Origin: Neisseria sicca
GTDB taxonomy: Bacteria > Pseudomonadota > Gammaproteobacteria > Burkholderiales > Neisseriaceae
Assembly: GCF_017753665.1 (NCBI RefSeq)
Contig: NZ_CP072524.1
Coordinates: forward strand, 2,046,001-2,110,000
Length of the DNA stretch: 64,000 nt
Direction of reading: 5' to 3'
Position 1 is the stretch's first letter, and each line of letters opens with the position of its first letter. Made by a program: the position numbers and the translations under genes. Of the stretch, positions 1 to 7,841 are shown one piece after another. The notes under the pieces were generated by a model that searched no databases, was not told the DNA's origin, and saw nothing but the letters and a program-made list of their open reading frames with translations.

Positions 1-262
1 TCAGGGAAGCGTACAACTCAGGGTCGCGGTTTTTCAGCAGGGAGGCAATCGCCAAATCGTCGCGGTTTACTTTTGCCAAGTCAACGCGTTCGATGTGCAC
101 CAAGCGCAGCAGCTCGCGTACAGGTTTGGGCATATTGCGGCCGGATTCGTAACGTGAACCACCGGATTGGGTTACGCCGATACGGCTCCAAAAGTCCATT
201 TGGTTCAAACCGAGTTTTTTGCGGATATCGCGGATGTTGTCAATTTTCTCAAACGACTTCAT
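1..262 (-). CDS. XRE-like helix-turn-helix regulator (3' part beyond window)
   Basis: The reading frame starts at the ATG at 262 and runs off the left edge, leaving about 87 residues. The N-terminus (MKSFEKIDNIRDIRKKLGLN) leads into a lambda-repressor/XRE type fold: a 'RKKLGLNQMDFWSRIGVTQSGGSRYESGR' like stretch over residues 15-43 is a classical helix-turn-helix with the conserved Q, G and S-YE-G pattern. The following part is charged and ends before the window edge. Such proteins bind DNA as dimers; the target is unknown. A perfect inverted repeat 130 bp upstream (393-416) could be its operator, which is inference. No partner gene is visible on this side. Confidence 0.75.
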   Translation of the reverse strand, partial: MKSFEKIDNIRDIRKKLGLNQMDFWSRIGVTQSGGSRYESGRNMPKPVRELLRLVHIERVDLAKVNRDDLAIASLLKNRDPELYASL

Positions 263-664
263 GAAAATTCCTTTTTCTTCTGTATTGTTTGTTGATAAGC
301 AAGAATCTGCTTCTCAGCATCGGGATGCGGAAGCTTTCAACACAGACCAATCGTTACACGAATGACAATCGGCTGCGCGATAGAAAACTATCTATACTGA
401 ATGTTTAGACAGTATATTCGAAAGAAGTTTTGTCAGATTCTTGATAATTTGCAAAAATATTTCCAAGTCAAATAATTTCAACACATTTTCTTTATAAATC
501 AGAAATATATATTTTAAGCATTAGTAATATTTTACAAAAATAAACAATCCAAACAGGAATATTGCACCCGTAATTATCAATTTATCATAATATTTTGCAC
601 AAAAAATACGCAATAGAACCATATTCCAATGCGTATTTTTAGCTATTCGGTCCCAAAACGCTGC
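263..664. other. AT-rich intergenic region, about 400 bp
   Basis: This stretch lies between the divergent-side start of the HTH gene and the stop of the membrane-protein gene. It is far richer in A and T than its surroundings and shows no credible reading frame. It presumably carries the promoter of the HTH gene. The only structured item I see is the inverted repeat at 393-416. Confidence 0.6.
393..416. promoter_or_regulatory. Inverted repeat TATACTG-N10-CAGTATA, possible operator
   Basis: Seven-base arms TATACTG and CAGTATA are perfect inverted repeats separated by 10 bases. Size and spacing fit an operator for a dimeric HTH regulator, and the HTH gene starts 131 bp away. The assignment as its binding site is inference. 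Confidence 0.3.
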
Positions 665-1159
665 CTAGCGTTTTCTCGGATAAAAGGTAATCGGCTGGAC
701 GATGGCGCGTGTCAGCTGTTTCGGCAAGGTCATCATTGCAATCATCCACACGCCCACCGTGTAACACAATATCCCGCCGTTACGCATCCCTCCCAATGCG
801 GTACTGCCTAAAACTGCCTCCAACATCAAGCAAACGGCGGCAGCCGCACAAGCTGCCATGCCGGCGAGAAACAGCGCATGGCGGGTATACCTGCGCAACA
901 TTTTTTTCAAAGCCGCTTTGACCAAAACGGCAGCAATCAGGAGGTTGAAAAAGAAAAACATGCCTGCAACCAGCCATACCGCCGAATCGTTCCATCCTTT
1001 CGCCACGGACCATCTGCCATCCTGCCGGCTAAACAGCAATCCGCCGCCGCCCGCTATCATGACGAACACATCATGAATCAATAACGCCAGCGGCAATGCG
1101 GCAAAAATCAATGCCGTCAACAAAGGCCGATAAGGTTTTTCCTGTTCGAGATACATCAT
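665..1159 (-). CDS. Hypothetical four-helix inner-membrane protein
   Basis: A 164-residue hydrophobic protein. The ATG at 1159 (next codon also ATG) is preferred because it has GGAA a few bases upstream and avoids overlap with zupT; the open frame extends further upstream without a good site. Four membrane segments are visible at roughly residues 9-37, 55-84, 93-117 and 124-146, with basic loops between them. I recognise no family motif. It lies downstream of zupT on the same strand with a gap of under 100 bp, so it may be cotranscribed, but a role in zinc transport is not implied by the sequence. Confidence 0.7.
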   Translation of the reverse strand: MMYLEQEKPYRPLLTALIFAALPLALLIHDVFVMIAGGGGLLFSRQDGRWSVAKGWNDSAVWLVAGMFFFFNLLIAAVLVKAALKKMLRRYTRHALFLAGMAACAAAAVCLMLEAVLGSTALGGMRNGGILCYTVGVWMIAMMTLPKQLTRAIVQPITFYPRKR

Positions 1160-1227
1160 GCCGTTCCAAAATCGAAAACAACGGCAATTATAGAACAATC
1201 GCTTCAAAGCATCAGCCTGAAGCGGAA

Positions 1228-2037
1228 TCAAAAATGAAACAACACCAAACTCAAGGCAATCACTGCCATGCCGGACGTCAAGCCGTAAACGGTTTCGTGT
1301 CCGTCGGAATAACGCTTGGCAGCGGGCAGCAATTCGTCCAACGCGAGAAACACCATCACACCCGCAATCACACCGAACACTGCGCCGAACACGAAAGGTG
1401 ATAAAAACGGCTTGAGCATGGTGTAGCCCAAAACCGCGCCCAAAGGTTCCGCAAGTCCTGAAGCGAGGCAGGCGAGGACGGTTTTTTTGCGGTTGCGGGT
1501 GGCGAAATAGACGGGCGCGGCAATGGAAATACCTTCGGGAATATTGTGTATCGCAATCGCGAGCGCCAGCGGCATTCCGACGGCGGGATTTTCCAGCGTG
1601 GCGAAAAACGTTGCCAAACCTTCAGGAAAGTTGTGTGCGGTAATGGCAAACGCCGCCATCATGCCGACGCGGGCGATGTGGCGGCGTTTGTTTTCCTGAA
1701 AGGCGGGATCGTGCGGGTCGAGCGTTTCGTGCGGGTTCGGCACGATGCGGTCAATCAGTGCAATCGCCCCCATGCCCGCCAAAAAAGCCAGCGTCGCGGC
1801 GGCAAAGGCTTTGTCTTTGTCGTAAACCTCCACAAAGGCTTCGTTGGATTTGTTGAAAATCTCTGTCAGCGACACATACACCATCGCCCCGCCCGCAAAC
1901 GCCAACCCGAACGACAATACGCGCGGGTTGGGTGTTTTGGAAAACATCACCAACCCGCTGCCCAATACGGTGAACAATCCGGCGGCGAGGGTGATGCCGA
2001 AGGCAGTGATGAGGTTGGGCAAAGCAATATCAAGCAT
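1228..2037 (-). CDS. zupT: Zinc transporter ZupT (ZIP family)
   Basis: A 269-residue inner-membrane protein that imports Zn2+ and other divalent metals. About eight hydrophobic helices are visible. The two ZIP signature motifs are intact: HNFPEG at residues 135-140 and HNIPEG at 164-169, whose His, Asn and Glu side chains form the binuclear metal site in this family. Length agrees with E. coli ZupT (257). A His-containing acidic loop (about residues 101-120) precedes the motif helices, as usual for ZIPs. I looked for a Zur-type palindrome upstream and found none that is convincing. The product is clear; substrate range in this species is not. Confidence 0.93.
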   Translation of the reverse strand: MLDIALPNLITAFGITLAAGLFTVLGSGLVMFSKTPNPRVLSFGLAFAGGAMVYVSLTEIFNKSNEAFVEVYDKDKAFAAATLAFLAGMGAIALIDRIVPNPHETLDPHDPAFQENKRRHIARVGMMAAFAITAHNFPEGLATFFATLENPAVGMPLALAIAIHNIPEGISIAAPVYFATRNRKKTVLACLASGLAEPLGAVLGYTMLKPFLSPFVFGAVFGVIAGVMVFLALDELLPAAKRYSDGHETVYGLTSGMAVIALSLVLFHF

Positions 2038-2226
2038 GAAAATCGGTTCTTCAATGAATTCAATGCCATCAGGCTAACACACATTCCTACAAAAGAGAAT
2101 AGTTATTATTTTCATAAATAAAGATTACGCTGGAAAATTATTGAGACTGTCATTCCTTACTCTCTTACACGAAGGCGGCTGTACAGGCATGTCAGCACAG
2201 GCTTTTCATTTCACTTTAACGTAACA

Positions 2227-2270
2227 AAAAGGTCGTCTGAAACCTGATTTCAAGTTTCAGACGACCTTTT
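2227..2270. terminator. Paired-DUS hairpin terminator
   Basis: An inverted pair of AGGTCGTCTGAA forms a 17-bp perfect stem with a 10-base loop and A/T tracts on both sides. It sits just downstream of the hydrolase-like gene that ends at 2297 (minus strand). Inverted DUS pairs act as intrinsic terminators in Neisseria. Confidence 0.8.
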
Positions 2271-2296
2271 CTGCTTTATCCCTGCAAGCGTTTTGT

Positions 2297-2827
2297 TCAA
2301 CTCAAGAGCATTTCCTGCATCAGCTTCATGCCCCATTGCCAGCCGCCGAGTGCACCGTTGAGTGTGCCGGAATGTGGCGACAGGAGGAGGCGGGCGTTCC
2401 ACAGGTTGGCCCGTTCTTCCGCCCAGTTGCGCGGCGTGCCGTTTTGTTCGGCGATTACAAGTGCGGTGCGGCAGGGGCAACGAACTCGCCGGAAGGTATG
2501 TATTTCATCGTCGGGGAAGGCTTCGGGGCGCGGCGAGACGAGGATGATGTTGACAATTTTTTTCTGCGTCAGGATGTCGGTTTGGTAGAGCCACGCCAAA
2601 AAAGCGGACACGCCTGCGCCGTGGGCGACGACGGCGATGTGTTCGCCGCTGATGCCTTCAAACGCCGTTTGAATATTTGCCTGCCATTGGGCGATGCTTT
2701 GATTGGCGGAAGCGGCGGTGGTTTGGACGACGGGATAGCTGACCGCCCAGCGGTCTATCCACATTTCCGCTTCGTCCGCGTCGCGTATCAAGAAAAGCGT
2801 CAGGTCTTCGAGTTCGAAAGTTCGCAT
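2297..2827 (-). CDS. RBBP9/YdeN-like serine hydrolase homologue lacking the nucleophile
   Basis: A 176-residue alpha/beta-hydrolase-fold protein of RBBP9/YdeN size and layout. The nucleophile-elbow position reads AHGAG at residues 68-72, where active members have GHSxG, so the serine is Gly70. A candidate distal histidine remains at 152 (SPHSG). The strand before the elbow (IAVVAHG) and the helix after it (VSAFLAWLYQ) keep the fold. I infer a catalytically dead relative or one with a displaced active site. It is followed by a DUS-pair terminator and preceded within 10 bp by the small membrane-protein gene, so the two may be cotranscribed. Confidence 0.65.
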   Translation of the reverse strand: MRTFELEDLTLFLIRDADEAEMWIDRWAVSYPVVQTTAASANQSIAQWQANIQTAFEGISGEHIAVVAHGAGVSAFLAWLYQTDILTQKKIVNIILVSPRPEAFPDDEIHTFRRVRCPCRTALVIAEQNGTPRNWAEERANLWNARLLLSPHSGTLNGALGGWQWGMKLMQEMLLS

Positions 2828-2837
2828 TTCAGACGAC

Positions 2838-3182
2838 CTATTTGAGCAAATCGTTGAGCGTAAAGGTAATCAAGAGCGCGGCAGGGACGCTTAAAACGGC
2901 ACAGGTGGCGAGGCAGATCAGGATGTTGGCAATCAACCGCCAGCCTTTCCAGCCGAAACACTTGGCAGCAATCAGAAGACAGGGCAGCGAAAACAGCAGC
3001 CACACCAACGCCCAAAGCGGATTTGCGCGGGTCATTTCAACCCAGCCGGACATCCGCGCCAGCATGAATATCGTCCACACCAGCATAGGCAGTACAAACG
3101 CGGCGACCACCCATGCCGCGCCTATGCCGGTTTTACCGTTCACATTCCAATCGTATTTGCCGAAAACTTTATTGGGCAGCAT
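2838..3182 (-). CDS. Hypothetical small membrane protein overlapping xth
   Basis: A 114-residue protein with three probable membrane helices (about residues 20-45, 55-75 and 83-108) and a short polar N-terminus. Its start overlaps the last 14 bases of the exonuclease III gene in another frame; a GGAG sequence seven bases before the ATG, inside xth, supports this start and suggests translational coupling. The stop lies immediately before a DUS. No family recognised. Confidence 0.65.
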   Translation of the reverse strand: MLPNKVFGKYDWNVNGKTGIGAAWVVAAFVLPMLVWTIFMLARMSGWVEMTRANPLWALVWLLFSLPCLLIAAKCFGWKGWRLIANILICLATCAVLSVPAALLITFTLNDLLK

Positions 3183-3948
3183 AGTCGTACTCCACTACCA
3201 AAGGTGCATGGTCGGAAAATTTCTCGTCTTTATAAACATGCGCGGACACCGCTTTGGCGGCGAGTTCGGGCGTAACCATCTGATAGTCGATGCGCCACCC
3301 GACATCTTTCGCATACGCCTGTCCGCGGTTGCTCCACCAAGTGTAGCCCGGATTGTCAGGATAGAGCGTGCGCCACATATCCGTCCAGCCGAGCGTATGG
3401 ATGACTTTGCCTATCCATTCGCGTTCTTCGGGCAGGAAGCCTGAGTTTTTCTGGTTGCCTTTCCAGTTTTTCAGGTCGATGTTTTGGTGGGCGATGTTCC
3501 AGTCTCCGCAAACGACAATGTCGCGCCCCTCCGCCTTCATGGCTTCAAGCATGGGATAGAAGGCGTCTAAAAAGCGGTATTTCAATTCCTGCCGCTCCGG
3601 CGCGCTGGTGCCGCTGGGCAGATAAAGCGAAATCACCGACAGCTTGCCGAAATCGCAGCGCACAAACCGCCCTTCCCTGTCGAATTCTTCAATGCCCATA
3701 CCGATTTGCACATTGTCAGGCGCGCGTTTGCTGTACACCGCTACGCCGCTGTAACCGCGTTTTTCGGCGCAATGCCAATGGCCGTGCATCCCGTGCGGAT
3801 TCTTCATTTCGTCGGACAAATCGGCTTCCTGCGCTTTGAGTTCCTGCACGCAGACAATGTCCGCGCCCGATGCGGCAATGTATTCGTAAAATCCTTTTTT
3901 GTAGGCGGAGCGGATGCCATTGACGTTGGCGGAGATGATTTTCAGCAT
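3169..3948 (-). CDS. xth: Exodeoxyribonuclease III / AP endonuclease
   Basis: A 259-residue ExoIII-type nuclease of the exonuclease-endonuclease-phosphatase fold, acting in base excision repair at abasic sites and blocked 3' ends. The conserved blocks are present in order: an N-terminal Asn in ISANVNGIR (residues 5-13), the metal-binding Glu36 in VQELKAQ, GDWNIAHQNIDL in the middle with catalytic Asp and Asn, the W-x-DYQMV block, and the C-terminal FSDHAPLVVEY with the Asp-His pair. Neisseria carry two relatives of this family (NApe and NExo) with different activities; I cannot decide which one this is. The downstream membrane-protein gene overlaps its 3' end. Confidence 0.92.
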   Translation of the reverse strand: MLKIISANVNGIRSAYKKGFYEYIAASGADIVCVQELKAQEADLSDEMKNPHGMHGHWHCAEKRGYSGVAVYSKRAPDNVQIGMGIEEFDREGRFVRCDFGKLSVISLYLPSGTSAPERQELKYRFLDAFYPMLEAMKAEGRDIVVCGDWNIAHQNIDLKNWKGNQKNSGFLPEEREWIGKVIHTLGWTDMWRTLYPDNPGYTWWSNRGQAYAKDVGWRIDYQMVTPELAAKAVSAHVYKDEKFSDHAPLVVEYDYAAQ

Positions 3949-4044
3949 AATTGTGTGCTTTGGAATATTAGTTTAGGGGAAAAAACGGATTGTAACCGAT
4001 AGCGGCAAAGGTCGTCTGAAAAAACAGGTTTGGACAAATCCATC

Positions 4045-4416
4045 CTATTCCCGATACTCGAATACCGCACCTAAAAACTGGGCCAACGCCGAAACATGGG
4101 AACGCTGCGGATTCTTGACGGCGGTCAGCAGCCATACCCTGCCGTTTTGCTTCTCCAACTGAAGCAGGCGGGCTACGGCGCGCTGTTGCACCTCACCCTG
4201 CAATTCTTCGTGATAGCGCGTAACGAAGCCGTCGAAATTCTGCTCCGGGTTTTCATGATACCAACGGCGCAGGGCGGCACTGGGCGTAATGTCTTTGAGC
4301 CAGAGGGCGGAGGCGAACTTTTCCTTCGTAATCCCGCGCGGATAAAGGCGGTCGATAAAGACGGCAGTTTGCCCTTCTGCGGGGAGGTAACGATAAATGC
4401 GTTGTACGGTAAACAT
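4045..4416 (-). CDS. DUF488 family protein (YeaO-like)
   Basis: A 123-residue protein with the DUF488 hallmark blocks: DRLYPRGITKEK near residue 23, the WLKDITPSAALRRWYHENP stretch around 39-57, FDGFVTRYHEEL, and a C-terminal part resembling LLTAVKNPQRSHVSAL. Function of the family is not established. It stands alone between rsmI and xth on the minus strand; a DUS hairpin-like pair separates it from rsmI. Confidence 0.8.
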   Translation of the reverse strand: MFTVQRIYRYLPAEGQTAVFIDRLYPRGITKEKFASALWLKDITPSAALRRWYHENPEQNFDGFVTRYHEELQGEVQQRAVARLLQLEKQNGRVWLLTAVKNPQRSHVSALAQFLGAVFEYRE

Positions 4417-4478
4417 CGTTTTTCTGCTTGCTTATATTGTGAAATAAAGCCCTAGTTTTTTCAGACGACCTTACACCC

Positions 4479-5366
4479 TCAAGCGTCGTCTGAAACCCGT
4501 TTCCACCCCAACGCCAAATCGTACAAGGCTTTTTTGCTTTCTCCGGTAATTTTGGCGGCAAGTTCGGCAGCCTGTTTGGTAGGTAGTTCGGCGGTGAGGA
4601 CTTTCATAACGTTTTGCGCGGCTTCGGGCAAGGTATCGTGTTTCTCACGAAGAGCAGGATGGAGGATGAGCACCATTTCGCCGCGCGCCTGATTGCCGTC
4701 GTTTTTCAGGGTCGTCTGAATTTCAGTAACCGTACCGCTAAGAAAGGTTTCGAAGGTTTTGGTGATTTCTCGGGCGAGAGTAAGACCGCGTTCGGGGAAG
4801 AGGGCTGCCATGTCGACAAGGGTAGCTTCGATGCGGTGCGGGGTTTCGAACATTACAACAGAAAAATCAGCCTGCGCCCATTTGGCAAGCAGCTTCTGCC
4901 GTTCGCCGGATTTGGGCGGCAGGAAACCGTTGAAGTAGAAATTAGGTTCGGTAACGCCTGCGACGCTCAACGCGCCCATCACCGCGCTCGCACCGACAAC
5001 GGGGACAACTTTAAAACCAGCCTCACGCACGCGGCGGGCGAGTTTCGCACCGGGATCACAAACCGCAGGCGTACCTGCGTCGGAAACTTGTGCGACGGTA
5101 AGGTCGTCTGAAAGATGGTTGATGATTTTGTCCGCCATCTGCTGTTCGTTATGCTCGCGCACGCTGACGAGCTTGCCCTGTATGCCGTATGCGCTTAGAA
5201 GCTGTGCGGTAACGCGCGTATCTTCGGCGCAGATAATATCGGCTTTTTGCAGGACGGCGAGCGCGCGCAGGGTGATGTCCGCCAAATTGCCGATGGGCGT
5301 GGCGACAACGTATAATGTCCGTTTTTCAATACTGTCGGCGGCTTTTTGAAGGTGTTTTTGAAACAT
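4479..5366 (-). CDS. rsmI: 16S rRNA (cytidine1402-2'-O)-methyltransferase
   Basis: A 295-residue tetrapyrrole-methylase-fold enzyme that uses S-adenosylmethionine to 2'-O-methylate C1402 in the ribosomal P site. Seen: LYVVATPIGNLADITLRAL near residue 18, AEDTR, VSDAGTPAVCDPGAKL around 95-108, and RGEMVLILHP near the C-terminal part. The gene is divergent from yraN; the same rsmI versus yraN-SIS protein-dolP arrangement occurs in E. coli. Two DUS copies lie inside the coding sequence (encoding LSDDL and TTLKND), and the final residues VSDDA plus the stop are themselves encoded by a DUS-like repeat. Confidence 0.93.
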   Translation of the reverse strand: MFQKHLQKAADSIEKRTLYVVATPIGNLADITLRALAVLQKADIICAEDTRVTAQLLSAYGIQGKLVSVREHNEQQMADKIINHLSDDLTVAQVSDAGTPAVCDPGAKLARRVREAGFKVVPVVGASAVMGALSVAGVTEPNFYFNGFLPPKSGERQKLLAKWAQADFSVVMFETPHRIEATLVDMAALFPERGLTLAREITKTFETFLSGTVTEIQTTLKNDGNQARGEMVLILHPALREKHDTLPEAAQNVMKVLTAELPTKQAAELAAKITGESKKALYDLALGWKRVSDDA

Positions 5367-5421
5367 GGCTTTATCAGGTCGTCTGAAAACAATATAACGA
5401 TATTATACGGGGTAAACCTCC

Positions 5422-5769
5422 ATGCGTCTGAACCACAAACAAGGGGTGGCGGGCGAAGATGCCGCGCTGGCGTTTCTTCTTTCGCAAGGCTGCAAACTCA
5501 TCGCGCGCAACTGGCACTGCGCTTACGGCGAAATCGATTTGATTGTCAAAAACGGTAACATGATTCTGTTTGTTGAAGTAAAATACCGCAAAAATCAGGG
5601 TTTCGGCGGTGCCGCATACAGTATTTCGCCGTCTAAGTTATTGAAACTGCAACGGTCTGCGGAGTATTATCTGCAACAAAACGGCATGACGCATACCGCG
5701 TGCCGTATCGATGCGGTACTCATAGAAGGAAACCGCCCGCCCGAATGGATAAAGAATATTACAGGTTGA
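5422..5769 (+). CDS. yraN: YraN family (UPF0102) putative endonuclease
   Basis: A 115-residue protein with the YraN/UPF0102 nuclease-like fold: GEDAALAFL, then WHCAYGEIDLIVKN and MILFVEVKYRKNQGFGG, which carry the E-x-D ... E-V-K residues of the PD-(D/E)XK type core. Biochemical role is unsettled. It is first gene of a plus-strand run with the SIS-domain gene starting four bases after its stop, so the two are probably cotranscribed. Confidence 0.85.
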   Translation: MRLNHKQGVAGEDAALAFLLSQGCKLIARNWHCAYGEIDLIVKNGNMILFVEVKYRKNQGFGGAAYSISPSKLLKLQRSAEYYLQQNGMTHTACRIDAVLIEGNRPPEWIKNITG

Positions 5770-5773
5770 CGAT

Positions 5774-6367
5774 ATGACGACTTTACAAGAGCGCGTTGCC
5801 GCCCATTTCGCCGAAAGCATCCTTGCCAAGCAGGAAGCCGAAAAAGTGTTGGTCGAGCCGACCGCTCAAGCGGCGGAACTGATGCTGCAATGCCTGATGA
5901 ACGACGGCAAAATCTTAGCCTGCGGTAACGGCGGTTCGGCTGCCGACGCGCAGCACTTCGCCGCCGAAATGACCGGACGCTTTGAAAAAGAGCGCATGGA
6001 ACTTGCCGCCGTCGCGCTGACGACGGACACTTCCGCGCTGACCGCCATCGGCAACGACTACGGTTTTGACCATGTGTTCAGCAAGCAAGTGCGCGCGCTC
6101 GGACGCGCCGGCGACGTTTTGGTCGGCATCTCTACCTCCGGCAACTCCGCCAACGTTATCGAAGCCATCAAAGCGGCACACGAACGCGATATGCACGTCA
6201 TCGCTATGACCGGTCGCGACGGCGGTAAAATCGCCGCCATGCTCAAAGACACCGACGTACTGCTCAACGTCCCCTACCCGCGCACTGCCCGCATTCAGGA
6301 AAACCATATCCTGCTGATACACGCCATGTGCGACTGCATCGACTCCATGTTGCTTGAAGGAATGTAA
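5774..6367 (+). CDS. gmhA: SIS-domain protein: phosphoheptose isomerase GmhA or DiaA
   Basis: A 197-residue SIS-domain protein. GmhA converts sedoheptulose 7-phosphate to heptose phosphate for lipooligosaccharide core; DiaA, its close relative, binds DnaA. Seen: GNGGSAADAQHFAAEMTGRF at 51-70, STSGNSANV at 121-128 and RIQENHILLIH at 173-183. His61, Glu65, Gln175 and His183 match the positions of the catalytic residues of E. coli GmhA (H61, E65, Q172, H180), so isomerase chemistry looks possible. The neighbourhood yraN-this-dolP, however, is that of E. coli diaA. I keep gmhA because the active site is complete; the alternative is real. Confidence 0.8.
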   Translation: MTTLQERVAAHFAESILAKQEAEKVLVEPTAQAAELMLQCLMNDGKILACGNGGSAADAQHFAAEMTGRFEKERMELAAVALTTDTSALTAIGNDYGFDHVFSKQVRALGRAGDVLVGISTSGNSANVIEAIKAAHERDMHVIAMTGRDGGKIAAMLKDTDVLLNVPYPRTARIQENHILLIHAMCDCIDSMLLEGM

Positions 6368-6373
6368 GCCTTT

Positions 6374-6406
6374 TTTCAGACGACCTCTTTTAAAGGTCGT
6401 CTGAAA
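6374..6406. terminator. Paired-DUS hairpin after the SIS gene
   Basis: Inverted DUS arms TTTCAGACGACCT and AGGTCGTCTGAAA around a short A/T loop, seven bases after the stop of the SIS gene. A T run lies upstream and no long T tract follows, so termination may be partial. Confidence 0.65.
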
Positions 6407-6439
6407 CATATCCGCCGAACTCATCATCAAGGAAAAAAT

Positions 6440-7051
6440 ATGAACATCAAACGTCATACCGCACCCGTTCTGACCGCCCTCCTCCTCAGCCTGACACTCA
6501 GCGGCTGTATCGGCGTACTCCTCGGCGGCGCGGCAGTCGGCACCAAATCCGCCGTCGACCGCCGTACCACAGGCGCGCAAACCGACGACAACGTAATGGC
6601 AGTGCGCGTCGAAACCACTGCCCGCTCCTACCTGCGCCAAAACAACCAAGCGCACGGTTACACTCCCAAAATCAACGTTGTCGGTTACAACCGCCACCTG
6701 CTGCTGCTCGGACAAGTTGCCACTGAAGGCGAAAAACAATTCGTCGAACAAATCGCCCGCGCCGAACAAGCCGCCGAAGGCGTGTACAACTACATCACCG
6801 TTGCCTCCCAAGAACGCACCATCGGCGATGTAACCAACGACACATGGGGTACATCCAAAGTCCGCACCACTCTTTTAGGTCTCAAACCCACCACACAGGC
6901 GCGCGTCAAAATCGTAACCTACGGCAACGTGACCTATGTAATGGGTATCCTGACACCTGAAGAACAGGAAAAAGTGACCCAACGCGTCAGCACCACCGTG
7001 GGCGTGCAAAAAGTCGTTACCCTGTATCAAAACTACACCCAACCCGAATAA
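6440..7051 (+). CDS. dolP: BON-domain outer-membrane lipoprotein DolP (GNA2091 homologue)
   Basis: A 203-residue lipoprotein. Residues 1-22 form a lipoprotein signal peptide with lipobox LSGC, so Cys23 is the likely lipidated residue. Two BON domains follow (about 46-112 and 120-190), recognisable by NVVGYNRHLLLLGQV and VKIVTYGNVTYVMGILTPEE. The sequence closely matches my memory of meningococcal GNA2091, the accessory antigen fused to factor H binding protein in a meningococcal vaccine. DolP localises to the division site and supports outer-membrane integrity and the BAM machinery. ATG at 6440 follows AAGGAAAA. Confidence 0.93.
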   Translation: MNIKRHTAPVLTALLLSLTLSGCIGVLLGGAAVGTKSAVDRRTTGAQTDDNVMAVRVETTARSYLRQNNQAHGYTPKINVVGYNRHLLLLGQVATEGEKQFVEQIARAEQAAEGVYNYITVASQERTIGDVTNDTWGTSKVRTTLLGLKPTTQARVKIVTYGNVTYVMGILTPEEQEKVTQRVSTTVGVQKVVTLYQNYTQPE

Positions 7052-7120
7052 CGCAGCCCTAATCCAGAGGGCGGGAACAACATCCCGCCCGTCCCCATCC
7101 ACCTTTACACACATCGATCT

Positions 7121-7732
7121 ATGTCCAAAAAACAAAACGAATCTTTCCAACTCAAACCCAAACACCTTATCCGCGCCGCTCTCGTCATCTCCATCATCGC
7201 CGTCGGCGCACTGATTGTCGGCGTTATCGGTACGCTTAATACCAAACCCGACACAAGCAACACCCAATCCGCCCAACCCGCGCCCAAAGACGAAGGCGTG
7301 GAAGTTTGGCGTCCCAACGGCACCGTCGAACCGAAAAAAATCATAGCAGGCTCTGAAGACGAAACAAGCGAACAAGAAAAAACCGCTTCTCAAAACCCCG
7401 TCATTCCGCCGCAAAACCAATCCGAAAACCGCCGTGCCAAAGCACAGCCTAACGCTAAAAATAAAGATAAAAACAACGACCAGCACGACCAAACACCGCC
7501 CGCGCAGACAGAAACAGCAGAAATCAAAGCCAAACCTGCCCAAAGTACCCCTGCGGAGCAGCCACAGGCCCAAGCCCCTGCCCAGCCTGCCAAAACCGAA
7601 GTACACGAAACGAAGGGCGAATCCAAACCCGCACCTCAACCCGCTCCCAAGCCGGCTCAGCCTAAACCCGCTCAACCTAAACCGGTTCAGCCCAAACCTC
7701 AGTCCAAAGATGTCATGGACAATCTGTTTTAA
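7121..7732 (+). CDS. Hypothetical Lys/Pro/Gln-rich single-pass membrane protein
   Basis: A 203-residue protein: a cytoplasmic basic N-terminus, one membrane helix at about residues 19-40 (AALVISIIAVGALIVGVIG), then a long low-complexity region rich in Pro, Gln, Lys and Ala. The end holds short tandem units KPAQPKPAQPKPVQPKP (about residues 181-197) and closes with VMDNLF. This looks like a periplasm-spanning linker such as occurs in TonB-like or FtsN-like proteins, but neither a TonB C-terminal domain nor a SPOR domain is present. It lies between dolP and map on the same strand. Function unknown. Confidence 0.7.
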   Translation: MSKKQNESFQLKPKHLIRAALVISIIAVGALIVGVIGTLNTKPDTSNTQSAQPAPKDEGVEVWRPNGTVEPKKIIAGSEDETSEQEKTASQNPVIPPQNQSENRRAKAQPNAKNKDKNNDQHDQTPPAQTETAEIKAKPAQSTPAEQPQAQAPAQPAKTEVHETKGESKPAPQPAPKPAQPKPAQPKPVQPKPQSKDVMDNLF

Positions 7733-7786
7733 CCGGACAACCCGCCGGCCTGAGGTTGCCTTATCCGTAATCTGTATCCCCTTCCC

Positions 7787-7825
7787 TTTCAGACGACCTT
7801 TGTGCCGCAACAAGGTCGTCTGAAA
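7787..7825. terminator. Paired-DUS hairpin upstream of map
   Basis: TTTCAGACGACCTT and AAGGTCGTCTGAAA form a 14-bp perfect stem around an 11-base loop, between the Pro-rich gene and map. It probably ends the dolP-side transcript. Confidence 0.7.
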
Positions 7826-7841
7826 CCATCAAGGAAACAAC

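Noticed and set aside
2038..2226. Zur-binding site upstream of zupT
   Set aside because: The region is AT-rich but shows no palindrome close to the Zur consensus.
5915..6811. A 298-codon open frame on the minus strand opposite the SIS gene and dolP
   Set aside because: It is a mirror of well-supported plus-strand genes; its translation is Gly/Val/Asp-rich in the manner of antisense frames and has no ribosome site.
6875..7813. A 312-codon minus-strand open frame opposite dolP and the Pro-rich gene
   Set aside because: Long runs of Phe, Leu, Arg and Gly are what the complement of Pro/Lys/Gln codons gives; not a gene.
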